The notes beneath the pieces were generated by a model that was not told the DNA's origin, did not search any database, and saw only the letters and a program-made list of their open reading frames with translations. Both the position numbers and the translations under genes were made by a program. This document shows positions 47,601 through 64,000 of a stretch of 64,000 nt of DNA, piece by piece (within the stretch, counting starts at the first letter, position 1; each line of letters begins with the position of its first letter). The DNA is taken from contig NW_026732030.1 in assembly GCF_028476545.1 (NCBI RefSeq), positions 744,001-808,000 of the forward strand, in the 5' to 3' direction. This DNA comes from Physella acuta (taxonomy: Eukaryota; Mollusca; Gastropoda; Physidae).

Positions 47601-49717
47601 CCTAAAGTAATGAACACATTAAAATACATCATACATCATTGCATAAAACAAGTTAGTGTGTCCAATGAAGTCGCCACAAGTGTCCTTGATTAGCCCGTGA
47701 AATATTGAAATAGTTGTGTCGAGTAGAATGATCGTATAGCAGATTCGACTGAAGTTAGAAGTTATAAATTAATCGCAGCGGATTACAAATTGAGCCTGCA
47801 AAGCTTTATAAATCATACCATTAGCCATAGCAGTCGAAACTAAATAACATGATTGCGGCATTGCACTTTTGATCTATTCAAGACAAATATCTTGATGTCT
47901 TTATTATGTCAGTTTAGTTTATGACATAGGTCTCATAGAATCGATATCAAAAAAGGGCTTGATCTATGCAAATTAATAAACTTCATACTTACCAACAAAA
48001 AGAAAGTATCTCAAGTTAACAAACAATTAGCTAATGTATAAACCTACTTATTTACGAACCACACACGACATTTTGACGACGTTACACCCAAGTTGACTGG
48101 ACAGGTAATAAAGGCCTTCAGTCTTGTGTTATGTCTCATATATACCGTTGGCTTCAACACGGCCGTGAGCTGTATTCACAGGGGCGGAACTACTTTGTCG
48201 TTAGGCCCAACGATAGGAAGGGTGGGGTGTGTGTGTGTGCTAAAACCGCTTAAAAAAGACGCCATTAAGTGATTTTGCAAAAAGAAAAAAAAACATTTAG
48301 AAAGAGAAGTTAAAAAAAACACTACACGACCTGTTGTGTAAGGAAGGAAATAAGGAAGGTTAAACTATATCCATGTGAAGAATAATTCGTTTTTATAACA
48401 CGCCTTCAAAATAGCCTATTAAAGGCCCTTAATACCCATCTAAATAGTCAGGTAGGGTGACTATAACCAGAGTTCCTGTCTGGCATCTCTACGCAGGAGG
48501 GGTGAAAATGGGAAATAGTGGGGGGTGGGGGCACATTGTCTCATGAAAACCGTCGACCTTTCTCTCTCGGCGATTTGAAAAAAAAAAAGATATAATGTAT
48601 ATACAAAATATATGCTTTAACAAGTTTACGACCCCCCCCCCCCTGTTTAAAACAGGCGTGGAATAGTTTTAACAAACTGAACTGCGGGCTTGATGTTGAA
48701 ATAAAATACCCACGTGTTGAGAAAAAAAATAACTGAATTATATCAGGCCCTAAATGTGCTTGGTCCTTATTTTGTGTGTTTTGATACAATTTGCAAAAGA
48801 TGGAGGGTATAATTACTACATTAGGAGACCGTTTTATATATGGAGGAGCTTTTTTTGTTTAGTTCCGTCACTGTTTGTTTACCTCCTGATTAAAAACAAA
48901 ACTGCTAGGCCTTCTAAATTATTATTCCTCACACATGCCGCACAAGGTCAAGCGAGCTGTATTCACTTGTTTACAACTTGGTTTAAAAATCTCTATGAAG
49001 AGAACTACACACGCAACGTTCATGTTATTTTTAGAAAGTTATTCTAGATTGTTCGGTATAATAATACTGAATCTAAACTTACGATGTTTTTACACACAAA
49101 ATTGTTACGAATTCGACGACTGCTACTGAATACTTCTACATACCAACCCACAACCTTCCTCCACCCCACCCTCTCTTTACATTTTGCCTATAATCTTTTA
49201 GTCACTTTATCACAACTAGATATAGAAAGTATGTCTTCTAGCTAATAGCCTGGTGTTTTTTTAGTCAAACAACCAGAAATTAAACTCAATCTTGTAGCCT
49301 ATTTGATTATAAACGTAATTAAGAAAATGTTTTCACTCGTTAAGATGTGTGCACGACCCCCCACACCCCCCCCCCCACCCAGCCCTAAATACAATTCGGT
49401 TAGTCAACTCCCACTATGTGTCATTAGCTGCTTGTAACATAAGTTTATTTGATACGCTTTTTCTTATAAATATATGAACACTTGTACACACCTGCCAACA
49501 ACCTTCCTACACCCTCCCTCTCTCCATACCTTTCTTATATCTAGAATCTTTTAGTCTGTGTATCACAATTAGTTAAGATATATTCAGTATTTTTTCTAGC
49601 CGTTAGTCTGTTTTTTTATTCATTGTGTGTGGGGGGAGGGGGGGGGGTCGAACTTCGTGTTACTTTCACGCCTACACATGAAGGGCCGTTCATGTGTTCT
49701 TTAAGATGCATCGTTGT
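47601..49717. other. No gene established; paired 3' tracts
   Basis: A possible first exon of the minus-strand unit lies near 48050-48130. About 49141-49270 and 49490-49630 are degenerate copies of one another (CAACAACCTTCC, AATCTTTTAGTC). Other content is homopolymer C/G runs (48631, 49362, 49640) and a CAGGGGCGGAACTAC tract at about 48180 that resembles a hAT end. The 97-codon plus frame at 48754-49047 shows no domain. Confidence 0.4.
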
Positions 49718-49942
49718 CAGAGGGGTAGCGACCTTTCCCGGCGCCCGGGGACAAACTTTCAATTTAGCGCCCCCCTTCGGAGCAAATTTTTAATTTGCAC
49801 CACCCCACCCCCTCAAACTATTTATAATGCAAAAATGCAGCTAAAATGACATTTTAATTAGTTTTTACAACCCATTTTGGCGCCCCTAAGGTCGGCGCCC
49901 GGGGACATATGTACCCCCTGCCCTCCCATCGCTACGCCTCTG
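49718..49942. mobile_element. hAT-type MITE, 225 bp
   Basis: The ends CAGAGGGGTAGCGA and TCGCTACGCCTCTG are inverted repeats of the classic hAT form. The interior also folds back (GGCGCCCGGGGACA occurs in both halves). Flanking 8-mers ATCGTTGT and ATTTTTGT agree at 6 of 8 positions, consistent with an aged 8-bp target duplication. It is non-coding. Confidence 0.8.
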
Positions 49943-50950
49943 ATTTTTGTCATCGTTTTGTGCATATCGGTGCTTTATACTTTATATGGTAGTTAGTAAA
50001 GCGTTTTAAGCATTTTTTTTTTAAGTTTGAGAAGAAGCAACGGTCAAAGGGATATAACCAAAACAATATTTAACATTTTTTAGAAGTTTATGGTTAATTC
50101 CCCTAGTTTCAATAAAAATGTAACAAAAAACCTTTGCTTAGTAAATACTTACATTTAATTATTAGCAGTTTTAGTCCCATAATTTAGCTCAATGACCGTC
50201 TTATCAAGACTCTGAAACTTTGTTACTGGCGCTGACTTTTTACAAACAGAATATTTGCTAAACCTCTCGATCCCCTCTTTTTTTTTGCCAGTCCCATATT
50301 TAAGCTTCAAATTATTATTACACAATTACAAAATCATTACACAATTACATAGTCATAATAATGACTGAATAAACATTACTTAGTTACAAGTCTTTCAGGG
50401 AAATTATGTTAATTTTCGTTCACAAAATGCATAAAATATTGACGATCATCAGCTCATATTTAATTATTTGTTTGATGAGACTTGAGAGGTGAGTCACATC
50501 TCTAGCTTTTGTGGCGGATGGAATGTGCACGCATAGTTGTATGCCTAGATGTGACATTTTGTCACTGTAAAGATCTGACATATTGTCACTCTAAAGATTT
50601 GGCATATTGTCACTCTAGAGAACTACTGAATAGGTGTCCTAAAATTTTATGTCTGTGTTTGTTTGCAAAAGTCTGAAAATATAAAATGGAAGAATGTAGT
50701 AAAAAGTGCACGGTGTATCACATAATATATGAAGTGGATAATTATATGAGCATATGAAATGGAATAATATATAAGCATATGAAGTGGAAGAATATATGAG
50801 CATATGAAGTGGAAGAATATATGAGCATATGAAGTGGAGTAAGAGAGACGCGACAAAACGAAGAGTAGGTTGAACAGAAGTTCAAAGTTCAAGTGTTTTA
50901 AAAAGAAAAGTGGCTCTATAAATTTGGTTGGGTCAATTTGGTAAGGTATG
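49943..50950. other. AT-rich spacer with short GAAGTGGAA repeats
   Basis: About 50720-50840 repeats ATATGAGCATATGAAGTGGA four or five times. About 50540-50630 repeats TTGTCACTCTAAAGAT-like phrases. No gene is seen. Confidence 0.5.
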
Positions 50951-51150
50951 TGGCTAACCAGACCCCCGACCCCATTTTAGTGGGTTGTGTGGCTAACCAG
51001 ACCCCCGACCCCATTTTAGTGGGTTGTGTGGCTAACCAGACCCCCGACCCCATTTTAGTGGGTTGTGTGGCTAACCAGACCCCCGACCCCATTTTAGTGG
51101 GTTGTGTGACTAACCAGACCCCCGACCCCATTCAAGTGGGTTGTGTGGGT
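50951..51150. repeat. 39-bp minisatellite, 5 copies
   Basis: The unit contains GGCTAACCAGACCCCCGACC and CATTTTAGTGGGTTGTGT. The period equals 13 codons, so frames stay open on both strands. Four copies are nearly identical; the last diverges (TTCAAGTGGG). Confidence 0.95.
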
Positions 51151-51172
51151 CTCGTGGTCTTGAGATATTTCA

Positions 51173-51174
<2 letters not shown>

Positions 51175-51236
<62 letters not shown>

Positions 51237-51290
51237 CGAGATTTGTGTGTGTGTGCGTGTGTGCGTGCGTGAGTGCGTGTGTGTGTATAA
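51175..51290. repeat. GA and GT microsatellites
   Basis: A (GA)n tract of about 58 bp is followed by an interrupted GTGTGCGT tract. Confidence 0.95.
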
Positions 51291-52647
51291 ACACGATAAC
51301 TTGAGTACCATTTCAGTTAGATTGACGAAATTTCAAATGAAAGTATTACATTAATTTTGTATTTTTCTTTCAAATTTTGCGCGTTATCCGGTAAATAGTA
51401 GCAATTCTTTTTTCGGTTTCTCAAAACAAGGGTTCATTTAAGTCAGGCGGATTAAATTTTACGTATGTTACATTCTATGCGCATATTTCTTTCAACGTTT
51501 GAACAATTTCCGAAAAACGGAAGCGGTACATAACTCCCGTGTGAATACAATCAGTATTTCTTCCAGACTTTTTTCTCCGGGGGGAGGGGGGGGGGGTGGT
51601 TATCTGAATACGATAACTTGAATACTGTTTTAGTTAGGTAACATGTAAGATCTCATACTTTGGTTACTTTCAATTATTGAGTGACCTCCGATAAGGTAGT
51701 ACTTTACTCTATTTTAGATCTCTAAAATACCCATATGGGGCCATAACTTGAGTATCATTTCACTTATGCAGACGGCATTTCATACAATGGTACACGATCC
51801 TATTCTTTTGATTCTGTCACATTTTGAATGAATTCCAGTGATCTGATATTTTTTATGAACTGGCCTACGTTTCGTCATCTTACCCCCCCCCCCTCTCATC
51901 CACTTTTCTTTGTTTACTAGTCCTCATCATGAATTAACTCGAAAAAATGCGCATTTATTGCTCAATTCATTCCTGACCCCACCCACCCCTTCATGATCTC
52001 ACGAGAACGTGTTAATGAGTGCGACAGTCTAAAAAAAAAATGAAATATTTTGAATAACGTTGTAGTACTTTACTCTTTAAGTGGCTAGGTCCGGGGAACT
52101 AAGGGAAGTAACTGTAGCAGCAAGTTTACAAAAAATAATTTTCACACTGACTACAGCTATTGTCACCAGATTGAGGTTACTTTGATAGAGGCAGCCCTTT
52201 TACAAGTGTTAGTATGTATTAGACTAGGCCTAATTTTATCATTTTTTAAAAATTAATTACGGACGAATATTTGTTTAAAATAAACACTTCTCAAGTGGAT
52301 TTTTCTTTACATTTCTAACTATGTGATTGTGTTTTCTTACTTTGAATTTTAGTTAACAAGCTATCAATATTACATTTTAATAAATAATTCCTACCACGTG
52401 GTCTGCATTAGGGTATACCGTTTTGATAATGAACCCATTCCATGCCGACCGTATAAAGATGATCCTTGGATGCAGGGCCATGGGATAGCTTTTGATCAAA
52501 TAAACTTTTAATAAACCACTGCTTTATTGACGGTTATCAATGTAGACATTTTTGTTTGTTTCACATATAAAATATTTTAACTGGTACTTAGTACATTCTT
52601 TTCTCAAACAGAAAACTTGCCCACCGTTTTCCACCGACTTCATTAAG
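51291..52647. other. Degenerate repeats upstream of the protease gene
   Basis: The phrase ATAACTTGAGTACCATTTCA and what follows recur in altered form at about 51295, 51608 and 51743, each trailed by an AT-rich 100-bp segment. This looks like a degenerate tandem repeat of unknown class. The final 600 bp before 52648 is unique and should hold the protease promoter. I see no convincing TATA box. Confidence 0.4.
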
Positions 52648-58092
<5,445 letters not shown>

Positions 58093-58127
58093 CTTGTCCA
58101 CCCAACAAACTAGTTCTTTCCTTGTGT

Positions 58128-58162
58128 ACAATAAATTTTGCAAATAGTTTTTAGAAAATAAA
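58128..58162 (+). terminator. Poly(A) signals of the protease gene
   Basis: CAATAAATTTTG about 40 bases after the stop codon, and GAAAATAAAACC about 30 bases later, are both standard AATAAA-type signals. Confidence 0.6.
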
Positions 58163-58396
58163 ACCTATTTATACTTTTCTCATAAGTTCAAACAGAAATA
58201 AATGTAACTGCTGCACAAACTTGTTACTTTAAAATGTTGTCATCCTGTTGGTTCAATTTGCAACAGTGTGAAGTGAAATTATTTGATGTGAAATGTGAAC
58301 AGAAACTTTAGGCAACATTGGTAGGACATTTTTTTTAAAATTTATTATTTGATAGTTGCCCTAGGCCTAAAAACTAAACTCTGATGCTGTGTTATA

Positions 58397-61300
58397 GCTG
58401 GCCAACTTGGCAGGTGAGTTATATCATAGCTGGCCAACTTGGCAGGTGAGTTATATCATAGCTGGCCAACTTGGCAGGTGAGTTATATCATAGCTGGCCA
58501 ACTTGGCAGCAGTTATATCATAGCTGGCCAACTTGGCAGCAGTTATATCATAGCTGGCCAACTTGGCAGCAGTTATATCATAGCTGGCCAACTTGGCAGG
58601 TGAGTTATATCATAGCTGGCCAACTTGGCAGCAGTTATATCATAGCTGCCCAACTTGGCAGGTGAGTTATATCATAGCTGGCCAACTTGGCAGCAGTTAT
58701 ATCATAGCTGGCCAACTTGGCAGCAGTTATATCATAGCTGGCCAACTTGGCAGGTGAGTTATATCATAGCTGGCCAACTTGGCGGCAGTTATATCATAGC
58801 TGGCCATCTTGGCAGCAGTTATATCATAGCTGGCCAACTTGGCAGCAGTTATATCATAGCTGGCCAACTTGGCAGCAGTTATATCATAGCTGGCCAACTT
58901 GGCAGGTGAGTTATATCATAGCTGGCCAACTTGGCAGCAGTTATATCATAGCTGGCCAACTTGGCTGCAGTTATATCATAGCTGGCCAACTTGGCAGCAG
59001 TTATATCATAGCTGGCCAACTTGGCAGCAGTTATATCATAGCTGGCCAACTTGGCAGCAGTTATATCATAGCTGGCCAACTTGGCAGGTGAGTTATATCA
59101 TAGCTGGCCAACTTGGCAGCAGTTATATCATAGCTGCCCAACTTGGCAGCAGTTATATCATAGCTGGCCAACTTGGCAGCAGTTATATCATAGCTGGCCA
59201 ACTTGGTAGTAGTTATATCATAGCTGGCCAACTTGGCAGCAGTTATATCATAGCTGGCCAACTTGGCAGGTGAGTTATATCATAGCTGGCCAACTTGGCA
59301 GCAGTTATATCATAGCTGGCCAACTTGGCAGGTGAGTTATATCATAGCTGGCCAACTTGGCAGCAGTTATATCATAGCTGGCCAACTTGGCAGGTGAGTT
59401 ATATCATAGCTGGCCAACTTGGCAGCAGTTATATCATAGCTGGCCAACTTGGCAGCAGTTATATCATAGCTGGCCAACTTGGCAGGTGAGTTATATCATA
59501 GCTGGCCAACTTGGCGGCAGTTATATCATAGCTGGCCATCTTGGCAGCAGTTATATCATAGCTGCCCAACTTGGCAGGTGAGTTATATCATAGCTGGCCA
59601 ACTTGGCAGCAGTTATATCATAGCTGGCCAACTTGGCAGGTGAGTTATATCATAGCTGGCCAACTTGGCGGCAGTTATATCATAGCTGGCCATCTTGGCA
59701 GCAGTTATATCATAGCTGGCCAACTTGGCAGGTGAGTTATATCATAGCTGGCCAACTTGGCGGCAGTTATATCATAGCTGGCCATCTTGGCAGCAGTTAT
59801 ATCATAGCTGCCCAACTTGGCAGGTGAGTTATATCATAGCTGGCCAACTTGGCAGCAGTTATATCATAGCTGGCCAACTTGGCAGGTGAGTTATATCATA
59901 GCTGGCCAACTTGGCGGCAGTTATATCATAGCTGGCCATCTTGGCAGCAGTTATATCATAGCTGGCCAACTTGGCAGGTGAGTTATATCATAGCTGGCCA
60001 ACTTGGCAGCAGTTATATCATAGCTGGCAAACTTGGCAGCAGTTATATCATAGCTGGCCAACTTGGCAGCAGTTATATCATAGCTGGCCAACTTGGCAGG
60101 TGAGTTATATCATAGCTGGCCAACTTGGCAGCAGTTATATCATAGCTGGCAAACCTGGCAGCAGTTATATCATAGCTGGCCAACTTGGCAGCAGTTATAT
60201 CATAGCTGGCCAACTTGGCAGCAGTTATATCATAGCTGGCTAACTTGACAGCAGTTATATCATAGCTGGCCAACTTGGCAGCAGTTATATCATAGCTGGC
60301 CAACTTGGCAGCAGTTATATCATAGCTGGCCAACTTGGCAGCAGTTATATCATAGCTGGCCAACTTGGCAGCAGTTATATCATAGCTGGCCAACTTGGCA
60401 GCAGTTATATCATAGCTGGCCAACTTGGCAGCAGTTATATCATAGCTGCCCAACTTGGCAGCAGTTATATCATAGCTGGCCAACTTGGCAGCAGTTATAT
60501 CATAGCTGCCCAACTTGGCAGCAGTTATATCATAGCTGGCCAACTTGGCAGCAGTTATATCATAGCTGGCCAACTTGGCAGCAGTTATATCATAGCTGGC
60601 CAACTTGGCAGCAGTTATATCATAGCTGGCCAACTTGGCAGGTGAGTTATATCATAGCTGGCCAACTTGGCAGCAGTTATATCATAGCTGCCCAACTTGG
60701 CAGCAGTTATATCATAGCTGGCCAACTTGGCAGCAGTTATATCATAGCTGGCCAACTTGGTAGTAGTTATATCATAGCTGGCCAACTTGGCAGCAGTTAT
60801 ATCATAGCTGGCCAACTTGGCAGGTGAGTTATATCATAGCTGGCCAACTTGGCAGCAGTTATATCATAGCTGCCCAACTTGGCAGCAGTTATATCATAGC
60901 TGGCCAACTTGGCAGGTGAGTTATATCATAGCTGGCCAACTTGGCAGCAGTTATATCATAGCTGCCCAACTTGGCAGCAGTTATATCATAGCTGGCCAAC
61001 TTGGCAGCAGTTATATCATAGCTGGCTAACTTGACAGCAGTTATATCATAGCTGGCTAACTTGACAGCAGTTATATCATAGCTGGCTAACTTGGCGGCAG
61101 TTATATCATAGCTGGCCAACTTGGCAGCAGTTATATCATAGCTGGCTAACTTGGCAGCAGTTATATCATAGCTGGCTAACTTGACAGCAGTTATATCATA
61201 GCTGGCTAACTTGACAGCAGTTATATCATAGCTGGCCAACTTGGCAGCAGTTATACCATAGCTGGCCAACTTGGCAGCAGTTATATCATAGCTGGCTAAC

Positions 61301-61749
61301 TTGGCAGCAGTTATATCATAGCTGGCCAACTTGGCAGCAGTAATATCATAACTGGCCAACTTGGCAGCAGTTATATCATAGCTGCCCAACTTGGCAGCAG
61401 TTATATCATAGCTGGCCAACTTGGCAGCAGTTATATCATAGCTGGCTAACTTGGCAGCAGTTATATCATAGCTGGCCAACTTGGCAGCAGTTATATCATA
61501 GCTGGCTAACTTGACAGCAGTTATATCATAGCTGGCTAACTTGACAGCAGTTATATCATAGCTGGCTAACTTGGCGGCAGTTATATCATAGCTGGCCAAC
61601 TTGGCAGCAGTTATATCATAGCTGGCTAACTTGGCAGCAGCTATATCATAGCTGGCCAACTTGACAGCAGTTATATCATAGCTGGCCAACTTGACGGCAG
61701 TTATATCATAGCTGGCCAACTTGGCAGCAGTTATACCATAGCTGGCCAA
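58397..61749. repeat. 30/32-bp minisatellite, about 110 copies
   Basis: Units read TAGCTGGCCAACTTGGCAG followed by either CAGTTATATCA (30 bp) or GTGAGTTATATCA (32 bp). The first few units are the 32-bp type; afterwards the 30-bp type dominates, with 32-bp units interspersed until about 60930, after which they vanish. Point variants (GCCCAAC, GCTAACTTGACAG, GGCGGCAG, GGTAGTAG) recur in blocks, indicating duplication of multi-unit segments. It is open on both strands for long stretches with no gene meaning. Confidence 0.97.
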
Positions 61750-64000
61750 TTTATAGCTGTACCAGACAAGAACCCATGGTGCACACGTTTACATGTAATA
61801 CAAATCAATTTTTTTTTTTAACAAAATGAAAACAAATTTTTAAAATGAGTTTTTGAAAAGTGTGAGAAAAAATTAAACAGTAAAAGATAAAAATGCTTAG
61901 CTGATATGTGCAAAATTTAATAAAAATTACACTAAAGTAAATCAAAATTTAACTGGCTGCAGTTGCATAAAAATAATGGTAAGAAACCAAAAGATTTTTT
62001 TTATAAAAGTGCTACTTTTTTATCAGATGAAAAAGTCTAACACATTTGATAATAAAACATTAATAATTTTCTTAAAAATCATGGAGATAGAAGTAGGTTT
62101 TGTTCCTAGATCACATATTTCAATGACAAGTTTGACTTCAAATCACAAAGAACATATTTCTGTGACAAAATAGCACTTAAAAAAAAAGGTCATGGTGTAT
62201 GCTAGTTTTTAATCCTGTGTGCTCCAATACAAGCTTTCCCATTCACAATATTATAAATATATATATATACGTTTAAGCTTAACTTCTTTTATGTGGATTC
62301 ATAAAAGAGTCACAGTCAATTAAAATTTTGCTTTTCTGTCAACTTTTAAAAAATCAAAAACTTTTGCAACCTTAAAAACAACTCACCAAAAATAATTAAA
62401 ATAAAACTTAATGTTGACAATTTAAAATATATTATTGCACCAAAGAGAGTAGCACCAATAATTGAGTAGCCTGACAATGTCTTATCAACTGTATAATATC
62501 ATCTGTGTTTGTATACAAGTACACCAGAACTTGTTGAACTTCGTTCTCTGGTTGATGCACATGTGGTGGAGTAAGATTCTAATTTATTTGGAAGAAAACC
62601 AGAGGCCTGTAGGACATACAGAATACAAGATACAGATCTTAAAACTTTGGACTGTAACACAAAAATATAAAACATAAACAAAAAGTGGACATACAAATCT
62701 TAAAACTTTGGACTATAACACAGAAAAAAAAAAAAGAGTATTATACATAATGAATAAAATTAAGCACAAATGTTACTGACCTTTGCAAAGACACAGAATC
62801 CACCTTTAGCTAATATTATTCTTTTCTCTTCTAATGTTAAACTTTTAGCTTAAGAGGCAAAAACAAAATAGAAATTTTTAGCTCAAAAATTAGGAAGAAA
62901 TTTTTTAAAATAATGTCATATAATTATAAGCAATTATAAGCAACTTAAAACACAAAACATTTAACATGCATACAAAAAGAACACATTTAAAAGGCAGTGC
63001 TTGTGTTTAGTATACATAAAAACAACATCAACAACAACTCCTCAACAGGTAATTAATTCACAGTAACTTTAATGGTTATAAATAATAATTTGTATAGAAA
63101 AAAACCTCATCCTAATATACCCCACACTACTTTACCTTAAAAGTTCTATGACCACATGACAAAAAGAGGATATTTTTTTAACTAGCTTTTTATAAGAAAA
63201 ACTGTTCATGATGATCTTAAAATGAAAACAATACCGAAGGTCCCTATTTACTTACACAACAGCTAAAGAAATTAAACTAGAAAACAAAAACTCATAATGC
63301 TTACCATTTTTGTAATATTTAGCTATCATGAGTAAAGTTCTCGACATTTAAAGTTCACTTTTCAAAATTACATATTTCTACAGACCAAGAATGTCAAGTT
63401 GTAAAGAATTCTATAAAAATTGAATAAAAAAATCATTTTACTCACAATCAGTATCAGCTTTTCTGTCTTCAGGTCTGAGGAAATTTTAAGATGCAACAAA
63501 TTATTATTCATCAAGTCAAATTAACTCAGAACAAAATAATTATGTATTTAATAAGTAGTTCTATAAAAATATGGAGTTTTACAAGCTAGAGAAAGAGTTA
63601 TAAAGTAAAATCGTTGTGAAGTGGATAAGAATTTCTAGGTGTTATATTAAGAATACAAGAGAAGGAGAATGAACATTTTTTTCTAATGTTACCCAGTCAC
63701 CTAGCAAATAATGTTTAAAATTATGGACAAAACTGCTAATGCCTTCAGAAGTAATACATTACTAACTGGAGCTTTTTGAAAATGACAAAGAGCAAATAAA
63801 TAAATAAAAGTATTATGTGCATTTTAATTCTACAGAACCTACCAGGGGCAGAAAATTAAAAAAAAAGTATGATGTAACAATTTAACTCCACATAAACAAT
63901 TTCTCTTACCTGGGTAAACCTACAGAACAAACACTGTTGTAACAATTGTCTTGGACTCTGGATCCCTTAAATGAAAGGTAAAGAATTAGCAAAAAAATTG
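61750..64000. other. AT-rich region with weak exon candidates
   Basis: No gene is established. On minus, short segments with both splice signals occur: about 63949-63908 (after GGATCCAG; reads VQDNCYNSVCSVGLP in one frame, then GTAAGAG), about 63465-63447 (after TTCCTCAG; PEDRKADTD, then GTGAGT) and a 23-bp one near 62780-62802. On plus, 62524-62660 reads PELVELRSLVDAHVVE, a stop, then LFGRKPEACRTYRIQDTDLK, which looks like a decayed exon of something unrecognised. Confidence 0.3.

Noticed and set aside
48754-49129. Plus-strand frames of 97 and 64 codons
   Set aside because: No domain, no splice context and ordinary length for chance in this composition.
58471-61749. Many plus and minus frames (up to 286 codons) with LASYDITAAK-type repeats
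   Set aside because: Simple translations of the 30/32-bp minisatellite, whose common unit is a multiple of three.

Overview
Kind of organism. This is nuclear DNA of an invertebrate animal. It is AT-rich, with short spliced exons in long introns, many dispersed transposon relics and very large tandem repeats. The tRNA-derived SINEs, a LINE with a CFDP2-type endonuclease, and relics of piggyBac, hAT and two Mutator-like (MULE) lineages fit a mollusc, probably a gastropod. That assignment is inference. No bacterial operons, CRISPR arrays or rRNA genes are seen. Layout, left to right. 1-6.2 kb is the end of a nearly homogeneous 343-bp satellite array. 7.4-8.4 kb holds the 5' part of a LINE on the minus strand. 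9.2-22.2 kb is a rearranged block: minus-strand exons of a tandem-BRCT protein, a direct duplicate of its 3' exons, three exons of a ubiquitin-specific protease, two copies of an unclassified 2.4-kb repeat, a solo LTR and a broken transposase. 22.3-36 kb is mainly dead DNA transposons (two MULE lineages, two piggyBac relics, a hAT, MITE-like foldbacks), a second solo LTR, SINEs and a 15-bp minisatellite. 36-39.6 kb is mostly quiet, with one possible exon. 39.6-41.9 kb is a 37-bp minisatellite of about 61 copies. 42.7-47.6 kb looks like a minus-strand unit of many very short exons, part of it duplicated in tandem. 49.7-51.3 kb has a hAT-type MITE, a 39-bp minisatellite and microsatellites. 52.6-58.1 kb is the one complete gene I can build: an 8-exon secreted chymotrypsin-family serine protease of 297 residues on the plus strand. 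58.4-61.7 kb is a 30/32-bp minisatellite of about 110 copies. The remainder is AT-rich, with weak exon candidates. Main point of interest. In the protease gene, at least three introns begin with tandem repeats whose unit is the end of the preceding exon plus its 5' splice site: 6, 13 and about 6 copies. Introns 2 and 7 also carry other arrays, and the large array just downstream carries a consensus 5' splice site in its 32-bp unit type. Minisatellites appear to have started repeatedly at exon-intron junctions in this locus, multiplying real splice donors. A second candidate for novelty is the mini-exon array at 42.7-47.6 kb, whose exons share a short leucine-glutamine motif. How the parts relate. 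The protease is independent of the rest. The BRCT, ubiquitin-protease and repeat copies at 9-22 kb appear to be the product of duplication, transposon insertion and decay rather than a working gene cluster. All splice sites, phases and domain calls were read by eye; none was checked against transcripts or databases.
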